A stretch of DNA of 64,000 nt from Streptomyces sp. GS7 (GCF_009834125.1 NZ_CP047146.1:4581501-4645500), one strand, 5' to 3'; counted from the first letter of the stretch, positions 37,115 to 46,099 are shown. The notes: generated by a model from the letters alone, not told the origin. A program made the numbers and translations.

Positions 37115-38493
37115 GGGAGTGTCTAATCAACGGCGGATCTGATGATCAAGGAGACGCCAGATGACTAGGACTGCCGGGGAGCCCGAGTCCGTACAGCCTG
37201 CTGCCGGGGCACCGTCGAATTCGGCGACCGACGAGCAGTTGATCGCGATGCTTGTCGACAGGGCCCGTAACGAGGGCTTGCAACTGACCGGCGAGGGCGG
37301 GCTGTTGCAGCAGCTGACCAAGCGGGTGCTGGAGTCCGCCCTAGAGGGCGAGATCACCGACCATGTGGGCTACGAGAAGCACGATCCGGCCGGGAAGAAC
37401 AACGGCAACAGCCGCAACGGCACACGTGCGAAGACCGTGCTGACCGATGTTGGGCCGGTCGAGGTGAAAGTGCCCAGGGACACCGCCGACACCTTCGAGC
37501 CGCAGATCGTCAAGAAACGGCAGCGGCGTCTGACCGGCGTCGACGAGATGGTGTTGTCGTTGTCGGCGAAGGGGCTCACGCACGGCGAGATTTCGGCTCA
37601 TCTGGCCGAGGTGTACGGCGCTGAGGTGTCCAAGCAGACCATCTCCACCATCACCGACAAGGTGATGGAAGGCATGGCCGAATGGCAGAGCCGTCCCCTC
37701 GACCGTGTCTATCCGGTCCTGTTCGTGGATGCCATCAACGTCAAGATCAGGAACGGGCAGGTCGCAAACCGTCCGGTCTATGTCGTGATGGCGGTGACCG
37801 TGGACGGCACTCGGGACATCCTCGGTATCTGGGCCGCTGACGGCGGTGAGGGGGCCAAGTACTGGCTGCACGTGTTCACCGAGCTGAAGAACCGCGGCCT
37901 GGACGACGTGCTGATGCTGGTCTGCGACGGGCTCAAGAGCCTTCCCGATGCAGTGGAGGCCGTCTGGCCTCGCACGATTGTCCAAACGTGTGTGGTTCAC
38001 CTGCTGCGGAACTCGTTCCGTTACGCCGCCCGTCAGGACTGGGACAAGGTCGCCAAGGCCCTCAAGCCCGTCTACACCGCGCCCAGCGAGGACGCGGCGA
38101 CGGAGCGGTTCCTGGAGTTCCAGGAGTCCTGGGGTCAGAAGTACCCGGCGATCGTGAAGCTGTGGTCGGACGCCTGGGCCGAGTTCGTGCCCTTCCTCTC
38201 CTTCGACGTCGAGATACGCAAGATCATCTGCAGCACGAACGCGATCGAGAGCGTCAACGCCCGCATCCGCAAGGCCGTCCGCGCCCGCGGACATTTCCCC
38301 AACGAGGCCGCCGCCCTCAAGTGCATCTACATGGCGCTGATGAGCCTGGACCCGACGGGGAAGGGCCGCAAGCGGTGGACCATGCGCTGGAAGGCACCCC
38401 TCAACGCGTTCCAGATCGCCTTCGAGGGCCGCCTGACCCCGAGGAACAACTGACCACTCAACAACCAAGATCAGCCGTTAAATTGACACACCC
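37115..38493 (+). mobile_element. IS256-family insertion sequence, copy 1
   Basis: A complete 1379-bp element. The left end GGGAGTGTCTAATCAACGGC and right end (reverse complement GGGTGTGTCAATTTAACGGC) are imperfect inverted repeats of about 26 bp. It encodes one transposase. The 8-bp flanks, CATGCGCC and CGTACAGG, do not match, so no target duplication remains. Copy 2 at 60200-61578 has the same length, opposite orientation and an identical protein. Confidence 0.92.
37161..38453 (+). CDS. IS256-family transposase, copy 1
   Basis: A 430-residue mutator-type (MULE/IS256) transposase with RNase-H-like DDE core. Landmarks: EGEITDHVGYEKHDPAGKNN, ISAHLAEVYGAEVSKQTIS, YPVLFVDAINVKIRNGQVAN with the first Asp, DGLKSLPDAVEAVWPRTIVQ with the second, and CSTNAIESVNARIRKAVRAR with the catalytic Glu. 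AAGGAG lies upstream of the ATG. The frame is intact and identical to the second copy, so both are likely active or very recent. Confidence 0.95.
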   Translation: MTRTAGEPESVQPAAGAPSNSATDEQLIAMLVDRARNEGLQLTGEGGLLQQLTKRVLESALEGEITDHVGYEKHDPAGKNNGNSRNGTRAKTVLTDVGPVEVKVPRDTADTFEPQIVKKRQRRLTGVDEMVLSLSAKGLTHGEISAHLAEVYGAEVSKQTISTITDKVMEGMAEWQSRPLDRVYPVLFVDAINVKIRNGQVANRPVYVVMAVTVDGTRDILGIWAADGGEGAKYWLHVFTELKNRGLDDVLMLVCDGLKSLPDAVEAVWPRTIVQTCVVHLLRNSFRYAARQDWDKVAKALKPVYTAPSEDAATERFLEFQESWGQKYPAIVKLWSDAWAEFVPFLSFDVEIRKIICSTNAIESVNARIRKAVRARGHFPNEAAALKCIYMALMSLDPTGKGRKRWTMRWKAPLNAFQIAFEGRLTPRNN

Positions 38494-38600
38494 CGTACAG
38501 GGCCCTCAGCAAGTCCTGTCGCTGCACCTCAGAGGCACTTTCTGCCTTCTCGATCACGAGCCAGACAACACTCCTCGTGAAAGCCCGAGGCTAGCGAGGG

Positions 38601-39347
38601 TCAGCTGGTGGCCTTGCCTATGCAGAACCAGACGGTGCCCGCGCCGACTCCGCCTGCCGCGGCGATGCACGGAACGCAGGCAGCACCAGCGGTTCCCACG
38701 CATGCTGCTGCGCATGCGGTGCCGATGAGGGCGAGGGCCCAGGACGAGATGCCAGCGCCGGAGAGGCAGTCGTTGAGCTTGCCCCAGCTGAAGCCGTAGG
38801 CAGAAATCTGCGGCTGCTTGGCGGGCAGGCCCTTGGGAAGGTCCGCGGCCTTGATGATCTTGTCGGCGGTCAGGGCGCCGTTGCGCCACACCTGCGCATG
38901 ACCGGACTTGTCGTCGTGGGTGAGCTGCATCTCCAGCGTTTCGACTACCTTGCCGGAGGAGTCGTAGACGACATTCAGGCTCGCGCCGCGCTCCTGGTCG
39001 CTGAAGGGAACCGAGACCTGAGTGTTGCCCTTGTGGAACTTGTAGACCGTGGCACGTTCCGTCACCAGAGACGAGCCGGCCTTGAGATGCGTGGCGACCT
39101 TCTTGTCGCTGACGTCAGCGGTGACCCGCTTGACCCATGTCTGAGCCTGCTCGCCCTCAAGGACGGAGGACTGGCTCTGCAGCGTCTTGATGTTGTTGAC
39201 CAGTGCCTAGGTCTCGGACGAGACATCGCTCGTAGAGGACACCGAGGCGGTGACCGAAGCGGCCAATACTGGGCTCTGAGCGGCGGTGATCCCAATGAGC
39301 GACACGTCCACCAGGGCTGCAGAGGCAATACGGTAAGAGAGCTTCAC
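38601..39347 (-). pseudogene. Halocin-C8-like bacteriocin precursor gene with an internal amber codon
   Basis: Reading from a GTG at 39347 gives a signal peptide (KLSYRIASAALVDVSLIG to AAQSPVLAAS), then a single TAG at 39207-39209, then an open frame to 38601: a pro-region with ALVNNIKTLQSQSSVLEGEQ, VSDKKVATHLKAGSSL and TVYKFHKGNTQVSVPF, and a C-terminal ~60-residue domain with six cysteines (SWGKLNDCLSGAG, GTACAAACVGTAGAACVPC, WFCIGK). The small hydrophobic Cys-rich end resembles halocin-C8-type peptides. Total 248 codons plus the stop. Without readthrough only a ~46-residue exported stub is made; an internal start at 39065 would lack the signal. Confidence 0.65.
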
Positions 39348-39407
39348 GGAAGCGGATTTCCTTCTTGATCAAGGATGTGTAGGTGCGATTCAGACTGGCC
39401 AGAACCG

Positions 39408-39572
39408 TCAGCGCTTGCGGAGGAGCACGAGAAAGAGGAGAACAGAGGTTGCGGCAGCAGCCGCCCACGGACTGGGGCCGCCGTTCCAGGTGACCACCGC
39501 CGCCGCGATGGTCAGAGCCGCGTTGAAGGCGGCAATCCCCAGGGCCAGTCCGCCCGTTCGCTTGTCAGTCAT
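39408..39572 (-). CDS. Small two-span membrane protein next to the bacteriocin-like gene
   Basis: A 54-residue protein, MTDKRTGGLALGIAAFNAAL onward, with two hydrophobic helices (ALTIAAAVVTW and WAAAAATSVLLFLVLL) and a basic end RKR. The ATG at 39572 has a GGGG-containing site 6-7 nt upstream, better than the ATG six bases earlier. It lies 60 bp before the bacteriocin-like gene on the same strand, so co-transcription is likely. Self-protection (immunity) or export help would suit its form and place, but this is inference only. Confidence 0.6.
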   Translation of the reverse strand: MTDKRTGGLALGIAAFNAALTIAAAVVTWNGGPSPWAAAAATSVLLFLVLLRKR

Positions 39573-40148
39573 GTGCATCCCCTGCTGTGGTCGTTCAACG
39601 CCGCGGTCGGAAGTGACGATATGGGTGGGGTAAAGCCGCCTCAACCAACTATGCGGGCAAAGTGATCATTTCCGGTCTGATGTTGCACAGCCCAGCGCGG
39701 CGCGTGCCATCGCGTGCGCCATCGGCTGCCCGTGCTACCAAAGGCTTTCGCTGCAGCATGAGTTGACAAGGAGTCCAGCCTCCGCAGGATCCCTGTTGGT
39801 GCAGTCTCTCCGCTCGAAAGGGCATCAGCGGGATGTCCTGATTTCGCAAGGGGGTGTGCGCGTTGTGCAGCCCTGCGTCGCCCGCACACGCTGAAGCTCC
39901 GACGTTCGTGGTCCCAACTCGACTCGGACAAGAAGAACTACAGCCACTGCACGGCTCGGTGCTGAGCGCCGACGATGGGCTCAGCTCCCGCCAGGGCCGT
40001 AAGTGTCGGCGTTGGCCGAGTTCGACCGTCGCCGAGAAGACGCGCGGCATAGACTTCCAGCGGACCTGGCGCCGTCGGCCACGGAAATGCGAGTGGCCGT
40101 GAAACCCTCCGTGTCAGCAAACTACTGGCAGTCGCCGTCGCCCCAGGG
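39573..40148. other. Stretch without a recognised gene
   Basis: Nearly 580 bp with no supported gene on either strand. It contains the promoter of the small membrane/bacteriocin-like pair on the minus strand. A plus-strand fragment starting MSALAEFDRRREDARHRL (about 40003) looks weakly protein-like but unsupported. Confidence 0.35.
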
Positions 40149-40328
40149 TCAGCCCGCGTCAAGCCTCCCAGCGGTTTCGGCGCCCATCATCTGCGCCAGC
40201 TCCTGAACGCTCAGCTCGATCCGTCTGCCGTCAGCCATCCGAGCTCGCCCCAGGGACGCCGCCACTGCGTCGTCCACGCTCTCGATGTACGCACGGACCT
40301 CGTCTCCCACCAAGCCAGCCCCTCCCAT
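40149..40328 (-). CDS. Short hypothetical protein
   Basis: A 59-residue frame, MGGAGLVGDEVRAYIESVDD to ELAQMMGAETAG, acidic and helical in appearance. The start is uncertain: the ATG at 40328 has only a distant G-rich stretch upstream, and a GTG a few codons in follows GGGAGGGG. No family recognised. It lies among decayed plasmid-type genes. Confidence 0.35.
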   Translation of the reverse strand: MGGAGLVGDEVRAYIESVDDAVAASLGRARMADGRRIELSVQELAQMMGAETAGRLDAG

Positions 40329-40526
40329 AGCGATCGGTCGCCCCCGCACAACAGCTGCTGGGCGACCGATTCATTCCCCCATGCACGGACATCAGCAGGT
40401 GATGCCGTGGCCGGTTCGCCCACAGCAGACGCACACTGCCGCAACGGACTGGAGACCTCCTCCCCGACCATGTCAACTTAACGGCGTCGGGAAAAACCCC
40501 AGGTCAACGAAGGGTTCGTTGTTCAT

Positions 40527-40898
40527 GACGCTCACCGTCAACACCCCGCTCCAGTCGCCCGCCGACCTTCCATGCGCCGCCCTCGGGGAGCGCGATTGGC
40601 CGCTCGACTGCCACTGCCCCCGGCCCCGTCACCAGCCTCCTCAATCATCAGGGACGGGACGTCGTCGCCGACCTGGAAGGAAACGTCCACTACTCCAGGC
40701 CGGACCAGCACGTGTACGTCGGGTTCGTCCCCGAGAGCCCAGCTGCGGCGCGCGGTGAACTGTGGCGCATCGTCGTCAACCGGCCCGACGGCACCACGGC
40801 CTGGCAGTAGACCTTCGGCAACGTTCCCGCGCAGGCCGTCGCCGGATTCCTCGCCGCCCTCATCGCCTCGCCCGACTGCCACTGCGCTTGCATCTGAC
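40527..40898 (+). pseudogene. DUF317-like gene, frameshifted and stopped
   Basis: Begins MTLTVNTPLQSPADLPCAAL, then a frame change gives VVADLEGNVHYSRPDQHVYV, GELWRIVVNRPDGTTAW, an in-frame TAG, and TFGNVPAQAVAGFLAALIAS. The second part resembles DUF317 proteins, common on actinobacterial integrative elements and plasmids. The stop (40808-40810 region) and frameshift make it non-functional. Confidence 0.5.
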
Positions 40899-40950
40899 CA
40901 CCCGCTCGGCAAACGCAGCAACGCCGGACCCGAGCTCCCTCGGAGGCGCC

Positions 40951-41227
40951 ATGTCCCGTCACTCCGCCACCGTGACCGCGTACCACCCCGACGGCACCAC
41001 GTGCCCCTCAGACCACCGGGACGCCGCGAGCAGCAAACCCGTCCGGGCGGACGCTGTTCCTCGCGTCGTGCTGCTGCAAGGAGTGGACCAGCAGCCCCTC
41101 GTCCACGGAGAACTACGCCACCGAAATGGGCAGACGGCACCGCGAATCGCAGCGCCGGCCGAAGCCCACAGCCTCGTCGGACGAGCCTGTCGTGCTGCGT
41201 GAACTGCTCCAATCCGACACCGGCTAA
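40951..41227 (+). pseudogene. Decayed small gene, unknown family
   Basis: Begins MSRHSATVTAYHPDGTTCPS, and after a frame change ends TLFLASCCCKEWTSSPSSTE and PVVLRELLQSDTG. The two halves read as one protein of about 90 residues with clustered cysteines. No family recognised. It sits between a DUF317-like relic and two intact small genes, suggesting a decaying plasmid module. Confidence 0.4.
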
Positions 41228-41284
41228 GACACGCGCGCTCCTCGCTTCCCCTTCCCTTCGTCCAGTTCTCTCATGGAGGTTGCC

Positions 41285-41509
41285 GTGCCGCACGACATCA
41301 CCGTCGGCCAGCTGATCCATCAGCTCCAGACCCTCGATCCCGGCCTGCCCGCGTACTTCGCGATCAACCCGGACTGGCCCTACGCCCACCGCATCGGCCA
41401 GATGGTCCAGATCACCGGACCGGACGGCGCCGTCTACATCGCCGAAAACGGTCAGGAAGGTGTTCCTCCCCCAGCCGTGCGCAACCAGCTGAACTGGGGG
41501 AAGGTGTGA
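41285..41509 (+). CDS. Small hypothetical protein (plasmid-type)
   Basis: A 74-residue soluble protein, MPHDITVGQLIHQLQTLDPG with YFAINPDWPYAHRIGQMVQI and a beta-rich centre. A GTG start at 41285 has GGAGG 5 nt upstream; the ATG at 41273 overlaps that site and is rejected. The last codons overlap the next gene (GTGA), so translation is coupled. No function can be given. Confidence 0.6.
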   Translation: MPHDITVGQLIHQLQTLDPGLPAYFAINPDWPYAHRIGQMVQITGPDGAVYIAENGQEGVPPPAVRNQLNWGKV

Positions 41510-41928
41510 CCTGCCAGCCCTGCTCACGTCGGCCAGCGCCCCCGATCAGGCCCGCAGACGACTATCTGTCCCTCCGCGATCTCGTCGAGCGCCCCATGCC
41601 CGAGTACGCCCGCGGCGCCCTCGTCCGCGCCGTACCACCGCTTTCCACCGAACCGATCCACGTCGCCTGGTCACCCACCGGAAATCCCAGCAGGCTCCGC
41701 TCCGGCTCCATCCTGCTGAGCTGGGAAACCAGCGCCCACGGCGGCATGGACGTGACCGCACTGCTCGGCCTGGCCACTACCGAGGTAACGCTCGCCATCT
41801 GGCCGTCCCTCCGCGGCGACTGGACATCCGTCGTCCGCCCCACGCACTTCGAGGTCACTGGTCTTCACGCTGCTCTGTCCATCGCAACCGACGCATTGCA
41901 TCTCGCGAACCGATTGGCAGACACCTGA
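41506..41928 (+). CDS. Hypothetical protein coupled to the preceding small gene
   Basis: A 140-residue soluble protein starting at the GTG that overlaps the previous stop. After a proline-rich N-terminus with two cysteines it has YLSLRDLVERPMPEYARGAL, ILLSWETSAHGGMDVTALLG and a C-terminal helix ALSIATDALHLANRLADT. No known domain recognised. Intact, unlike the genes just upstream. Confidence 0.6.
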   Translation: MTCQPCSRRPAPPIRPADDYLSLRDLVERPMPEYARGALVRAVPPLSTEPIHVAWSPTGNPSRLRSGSILLSWETSAHGGMDVTALLGLATTEVTLAIWPSLRGDWTSVVRPTHFEVTGLHAALSIATDALHLANRLADT

Positions 41929-42171
41929 ACCCACACCACTCGGCCAGACTGTCGAACGTTGGTCTGCCCCCGCTGAATTGGCTCCCCTGGGGGCAGACCA
42001 GCCGATTTGGATGACGCGAGGCCGCTGCCGGGGAGTGACTGTCTGCACCCCTCTCCCCGCGAGCAGCATCGATCCGCAGGTCACCCTTGGCACAAGGCCA
42101 TTGGCCGCCTCCGGCCTTGCACAGCGGGATCGGTGACCGACCTTGTGTACCGGCTGAATAAGCTGCCACAC

Positions 42172-43083
42172 ATGACGCCCGATGAGCTGCTGGATGCGTT
42201 GATACGGCTGAGAAAGGCTGCTGTCGGAGGACGACGTGTGCCGCACAAACCGCTGCTGCTGTTGTGGCTCTGCGGCAGGTACTCGACAACTGGCAGCTCG
42301 GCGGTCACGTACGCAGAAGCCGAAGAGCAAGTCAGTCGACTGATCAACGACTTCGGGCCACCGGTGGTCAGCGCTGCCGCTCAGCGTCAGCGTGCCGCGA
42401 TGCCGTTCGTACACCTCGAACGAACACTGTGGGATCTCAAGGACGGCGAAGGACATCCCATCGGACCCGACGCCCCCGAGCGCGGCAAGTGGCTACGAGA
42501 TCGCGGAGCTCACGGACAGCTCCATCCGGAAGTGGAGCTGCTGCTGTCCGACCCGGGAACCCTGATTAGTGCAGTGCGGCTTCTGCTCGATCAGCACTTC
42601 ACGCCCTCGTTGGAGGCGCTGATCTGCAGCGGGGCTGGACTCGACCTGGCGGGCCTTGAGGAGTCGGCTCACCCGGTCGTTCCGCCGAAACCCAAACGCC
42701 CTCGGCGGTCGGGGTTTGCGGAAGAGGTATTGCGCGCCTACGCGTTTGCCTGCGCCATGTGCGGCTACGACGGGGCCCTGGCTCGCAACCCGGTCGGGCT
42801 GGAAGCCGCCCATGTACGGTGGCACAGCCAGGACGGCCCTGACGACGTGAGCAACGCGCTGGCACTATGTGCCCTGCACCACGCGCTGTTCGACCTCGGA
42901 GTACTCGGGTTGACTGCCGACCTACGCATTCGAGTGTCCGGACTGTACGTCGCCCGGAACAAGGCGGGCCTTGCTATAGATGCCTTGGCGGGACACCCCC
43001 TTGCGGCACCGCGGCCAGGGAAGCCACCGGTCGATCTCACATTCGTCACCTGGCATGACAGGCAAGTGTTCAAGGACTCCTAA
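42172..43083 (+). CDS. SBD-HNH type IV restriction endonuclease (ScoMcrA-like)
   Basis: A 303-residue enzyme. The N-terminal sulfur-binding domain (~1-165) shows VPHKPLLLLWLCGRYSTTGS, EEQVSRLINDFGPPV and RQRAAMPFVHLERTLWDLKD, the signature of the SBD of S. coelicolor McrA, which recognises phosphorothioate-modified DNA. The C-terminal HNH nuclease (~200-275) has CAMCGYDG, LEAAHVRWHSQDGPDDVSNA and LALCALHHALFDLGVL, with the His and Asn expected of a beta-beta-alpha-metal site. The methylcytosine-binding SRA domain of ScoMcrA is missing, so sulfur-modified DNA is the likely target. Start 42172 chosen by domain fit; 42133 (GTG) is possible. No dnd genes adjoin. Confidence 0.88.
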   Translation: MTPDELLDALIRLRKAAVGGRRVPHKPLLLLWLCGRYSTTGSSAVTYAEAEEQVSRLINDFGPPVVSAAAQRQRAAMPFVHLERTLWDLKDGEGHPIGPDAPERGKWLRDRGAHGQLHPEVELLLSDPGTLISAVRLLLDQHFTPSLEALICSGAGLDLAGLEESAHPVVPPKPKRPRRSGFAEEVLRAYAFACAMCGYDGALARNPVGLEAAHVRWHSQDGPDDVSNALALCALHHALFDLGVLGLTADLRIRVSGLYVARNKAGLAIDALAGHPLAAPRPGKPPVDLTFVTWHDRQVFKDS

Positions 43084-43219
43084 CAAAAGTGGTGGGATTG
43101 ACCTGGTCAGCGGTCGGTGTCGTGCACGAGGCCGCCGGGTAGCGGGACGCGGTCAGCCGCGCCATCGCACGCGATAAACCCGGCGACGTCGACGATCATC
43201 CCCGGGATACTGGTCGCCC

Positions 43220-43966
43220 ATGGATGAGGTCAAAGTCGTCGTCGCCCATTCCGAGCGCGCGACCCTGCGCGTCGGCGACGTGTTCCTGAAGGTGGACGCT
43301 GATCAGGCGCGCATCGACGTCGAGGTCGAGGCGATGGCCCTGGCGCCGGTCCCGACCCCGAAAGTCCTGTGGCGCAAGCCGCCCGTGCTCGCGATCGCCG
43401 CGGTCCCGGGGACAGGGCTCGGCCGCCTCGGCGAGCCGTCTGCCGCGTCCCCGGCGGCGTGGGCCATGGCGGGTGCCGCCATCCGGAAGTTGCACGACGC
43501 GCCGTTGCCACCCTGGCCCGGCCGGGGCGGCCGGAGCCTCGACGAGTTGGCGGCGGATCTCGACGGCGAGTGCGAGTGGCTCGTGACGAACGGCGTCCTG
43601 CCCGCCGACCTGGTCACCCGCAACCGCCAGGTCGCCGAGGCCGCACTCCGGCCTTGGACTCCGGTCTTCACGCACAGCGACCTACAGATCGCTCATGTGT
43701 TCGTCGACGGCGACGAGATCACCGGCATCATCGACTGGTCCGAGGCGGGCCAGGGTGATGCCCTGTTCGACCTCGCCACCTTGACGCTCGGACACGAGGA
43801 GCACCTCGGCGACGTCGTCGCCGGCTATGGCACCGACGTCGACCTCGACGTGATCCGCGCGTGGTGGTCGTTGCGAAGCCTGCTGGCAGTTCGCTGGCTG
43901 GTCGAGCACGGCTTCGACCCGTTCGCGCCGGGCTGTGAAGTCGACGTGCTGAGATCCCGGATGTGA
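43220..43966 (+). CDS. Aminoglycoside phosphotransferase (APH) family kinase
   Basis: A 248-residue protein of the APH/choline-kinase fold. The catalytic loop reads FTHSDLQIAHVFVDGDEITG, with the Asp kept and the metal-binding Asn of the usual HGDLHPGN replaced by His; the DFG-equivalent is GIIDWSEAGQGDALFDLATL. The N-lobe is short. The HxDLxxxH form is seen in a subgroup of small actinobacterial kinases, so the gene may be active, but whether it acts on a drug or a metabolite is open. No good ribosome site before the ATG. Confidence 0.82.
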   Translation: MDEVKVVVAHSERATLRVGDVFLKVDADQARIDVEVEAMALAPVPTPKVLWRKPPVLAIAAVPGTGLGRLGEPSAASPAAWAMAGAAIRKLHDAPLPPWPGRGGRSLDELAADLDGECEWLVTNGVLPADLVTRNRQVAEAALRPWTPVFTHSDLQIAHVFVDGDEITGIIDWSEAGQGDALFDLATLTLGHEEHLGDVVAGYGTDVDLDVIRAWWSLRSLLAVRWLVEHGFDPFAPGCEVDVLRSRM

Positions 43967-44372
43967 GGCTGCGCGGGCCCGACTGCTACGAGTGCGTTCT
44001 GACGCATCGAGCAGGCCATCTCCTCAAGCGCATCGCCTCCCCTTACTGACAGTGAGAATCCATCGTCGTACCGTTCAGGGGAGTTGCTGATCGCACGGGA
44101 GTCGGAGTTCGTGGGCAGCGTCACCGCCGCCCGGCATGCTGCCCGATGGGGCGCCATTCACCGGGAGCCGGTTCGAGCATCTGGCCGGCGAGGGAGACCG
44201 GGCTGAGGCCCGCTGCGACCTCGCCGCCCGGACCAGGCTGGAGACGCTCACTGCTACTCCAGTAGAAGCTCGTTCTCGTGACGGCTCGGGCTCAACGTTT
44301 CCCCTTGTCTGCCCGGCAGCTTGGACGGCAGCGAACCGCCTCTGGAGCCTTTCAGTGCCGTGATGGCCATTC
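43967..44372. other. Stretch without a recognised gene
   Basis: About 400 bp between converging genes. Nothing resembling a gene or strong hairpin was picked out. Confidence 0.35.
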
Positions 44373-45353
44373 TCAGTCCGCGCGCGGGACTGCTGGTGAA
44401 CAGGCCGGACTGCGCGACGTCGAGCGGGTGAAGGTGCGGCGGTAGGCAGTGGGGGTGGTGTCCAGTGTGCGCCGGAAGTGCAGCCGCAGGTTGGCTGCCG
44501 TGCCCAGCCCGCTGTCCCGCGCCACCTGTTCCACCGAGCGGTCCGTGGTTTCCAGCAGTTCCCGCGCCTTGCCGAGCCGGGCGTTGAGCAGCCACTGCAA
44601 CGGGGTCGTGCCCGTCTCCTCGCTGAACCGGCGCATGAAGGTGCGCTGCGAGAGTCCCGCGTGTCGGGCAAGCACGCGCAGCGTGAGCGGCTCGCCGAGC
44701 CGGTGCAGGGCCCATCCACGGGTACCGGACAGCGACGCCTGACCGGCCACTGCGACGGGAGCCGGCACGTACTGGGCCTGCCCGCCGTCTCGGTGGGGGG
44801 CGGCGACCAGGCCGCGGGCGATCTGGTTGGCCGCCTCCGCCCCCAGGTCGCGGCGCACGATATGCAGGCACAGGTCGATGCCGCAGCACACCCCGGCCGA
44901 GGTGAGCACGTCGCCCTCGTCGACGTAGAGCACGTCGCGGTCGACCGTGACGGCCGGGAAGCCCCGCTCGAACTCGTCGATGTGCTTCCAGTGGGTCGTG
45001 GCGTGCAGCCCGTCCAGTACGCCTGCCGCGGCCAGCGCGAAGGCGCCCGTGCAGATCGACACCACACGCTTGCCTCGGTCGCGAGCTTCGGTCAGTGCAT
45101 CGAGCACGGCGTCCGGCAACGGGAGGATCGGTTCGAATCCCGGCACGATCAGGGTGTCGGCGGTGCGCACCTGTTCCAGGGTCCCGTCGGCGACCAGGGC
45201 GAAGCCCGCGGTGGTGGCCACCTTCGCCTCCAGCGCGCACAGGGTCATCTCGTAGGGGGTTTCCGGCCGGGTGGTGAAGATCTGCGTCGGGATCGCCAGG
45301 TCGAGTGGGGTGACCCCGTCCAGCGCCAGGACCGCGACTCGATGCACTGCCAT
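44373..45353 (-). CDS. GlxA-type transcriptional regulator (DJ-1/PfpI + AraC)
   Basis: A 326-residue regulator. The N-terminal class-I glutamine-amidotransferase-like domain (~1-170) has VAVLALDGVTPLDLAIPTQI, the nucleophile-elbow-like RVVSICTGAFALAAAG and LTSAGVCCGIDLCLHIV. The C-terminal AraC domain (~220-310) carries two helix-turn-helices: LRVLARHAGLSQRTFMRRFS and VEQVARDSGLGTAANLRLHF. It is divergent from the HD-domain gene by 71 bp, so it probably controls that gene or the HD-RidA pair. Confidence 0.9.
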   Translation of the reverse strand: MAVHRVAVLALDGVTPLDLAIPTQIFTTRPETPYEMTLCALEAKVATTAGFALVADGTLEQVRTADTLIVPGFEPILPLPDAVLDALTEARDRGKRVVSICTGAFALAAAGVLDGLHATTHWKHIDEFERGFPAVTVDRDVLYVDEGDVLTSAGVCCGIDLCLHIVRRDLGAEAANQIARGLVAAPHRDGGQAQYVPAPVAVAGQASLSGTRGWALHRLGEPLTLRVLARHAGLSQRTFMRRFSEETGTTPLQWLLNARLGKARELLETTDRSVEQVARDSGLGTAANLRLHFRRTLDTTPTAYRRTFTRSTSRSPACSPAVPRAD

Positions 45354-45424
45354 GGCAAGATTCTAACGAAGTATGGAAATTTTGCCTCTCACCAGGTCAG
45401 GACGGTCGCGGCCAGGCTGAAGAC

Positions 45425-46099
45425 ATGACCGGACCTACTCACGAGGCGACCGCCGACCCGATCACGCTGCCCGGCACACCGCTTGCCGACGCCGTCATGA
45501 ACCTCATCCGACCGGTGGAAACGCCGTCCGTCTTCAACCACAGCATCCGCAGCTACCTGTTCGCCCGGCTGGTTGCCGGCCGCCTCGGCCTGGCCGTCGG
45601 CCACGACTACCACGACGACCTGCTGTTCGCCGCGTGCGCGATGCACGACCTCGGCGTGGCCTCGGACGGCCCGCACAGCCAGCGGTTCGAGGTCGAAGGC
45701 GCCGACCGGGCCGCCGCATTCCTGATCGACCACGGAGTACCCGCAGCCGACGCCGACCAGGTCTGGCAGGCCATCGCCCTGCACACCTCCCCGGGCATCG
45801 CGGAACGCCGGGGCACGCTGTGCGTACTCGTCCGCGAAGGCGTCGCCCTCGACTTCGGCGGCCCACTGGGCGCCGACCACGTCGACGCCGTCACCGACAA
45901 GCAGGCCGACGCCGTGCACGCCGCCTATCCACGGCTGGACATGATCCGCTCACTCACCGACGCGATCGTCGCGCAGGCCGCGAAAGACCCGAAGAACGCA
46001 CCCCGCTACGCGATCCCCGGCGAATTCCTCCGTGAACGCGAGACCTTCGGCCGGACCCGGCTGGAGCACGCCTGCCGTTCGTCCCGCTGGGGCAACTGA
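45425..46099 (+). CDS. HD-domain phosphohydrolase-like protein
   Basis: A 224-residue protein of the HD superfamily, metal-dependent phosphohydrolases often acting on nucleotides. Metal ligands are visible in VFNHSIRSYLFARL (first His), FAACAMHDLGVASDG (the HD pair) and AIALHTSPGIAERRG (later His). An FVEGADRAAAFLIDHGV-like linker precedes it. It resembles the cyanamide-hydratase-like HD group. Followed after 48 bp by a RidA gene on the same strand; together they may deal with a reactive nitrogen compound, a guess from this pairing. Confidence 0.85.
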   Translation: MTGPTHEATADPITLPGTPLADAVMNLIRPVETPSVFNHSIRSYLFARLVAGRLGLAVGHDYHDDLLFAACAMHDLGVASDGPHSQRFEVEGADRAAAFLIDHGVPAADADQVWQAIALHTSPGIAERRGTLCVLVREGVALDFGGPLGADHVDAVTDKQADAVHAAYPRLDMIRSLTDAIVAQAAKDPKNAPRYAIPGEFLRERETFGRTRLEHACRSSRWGN

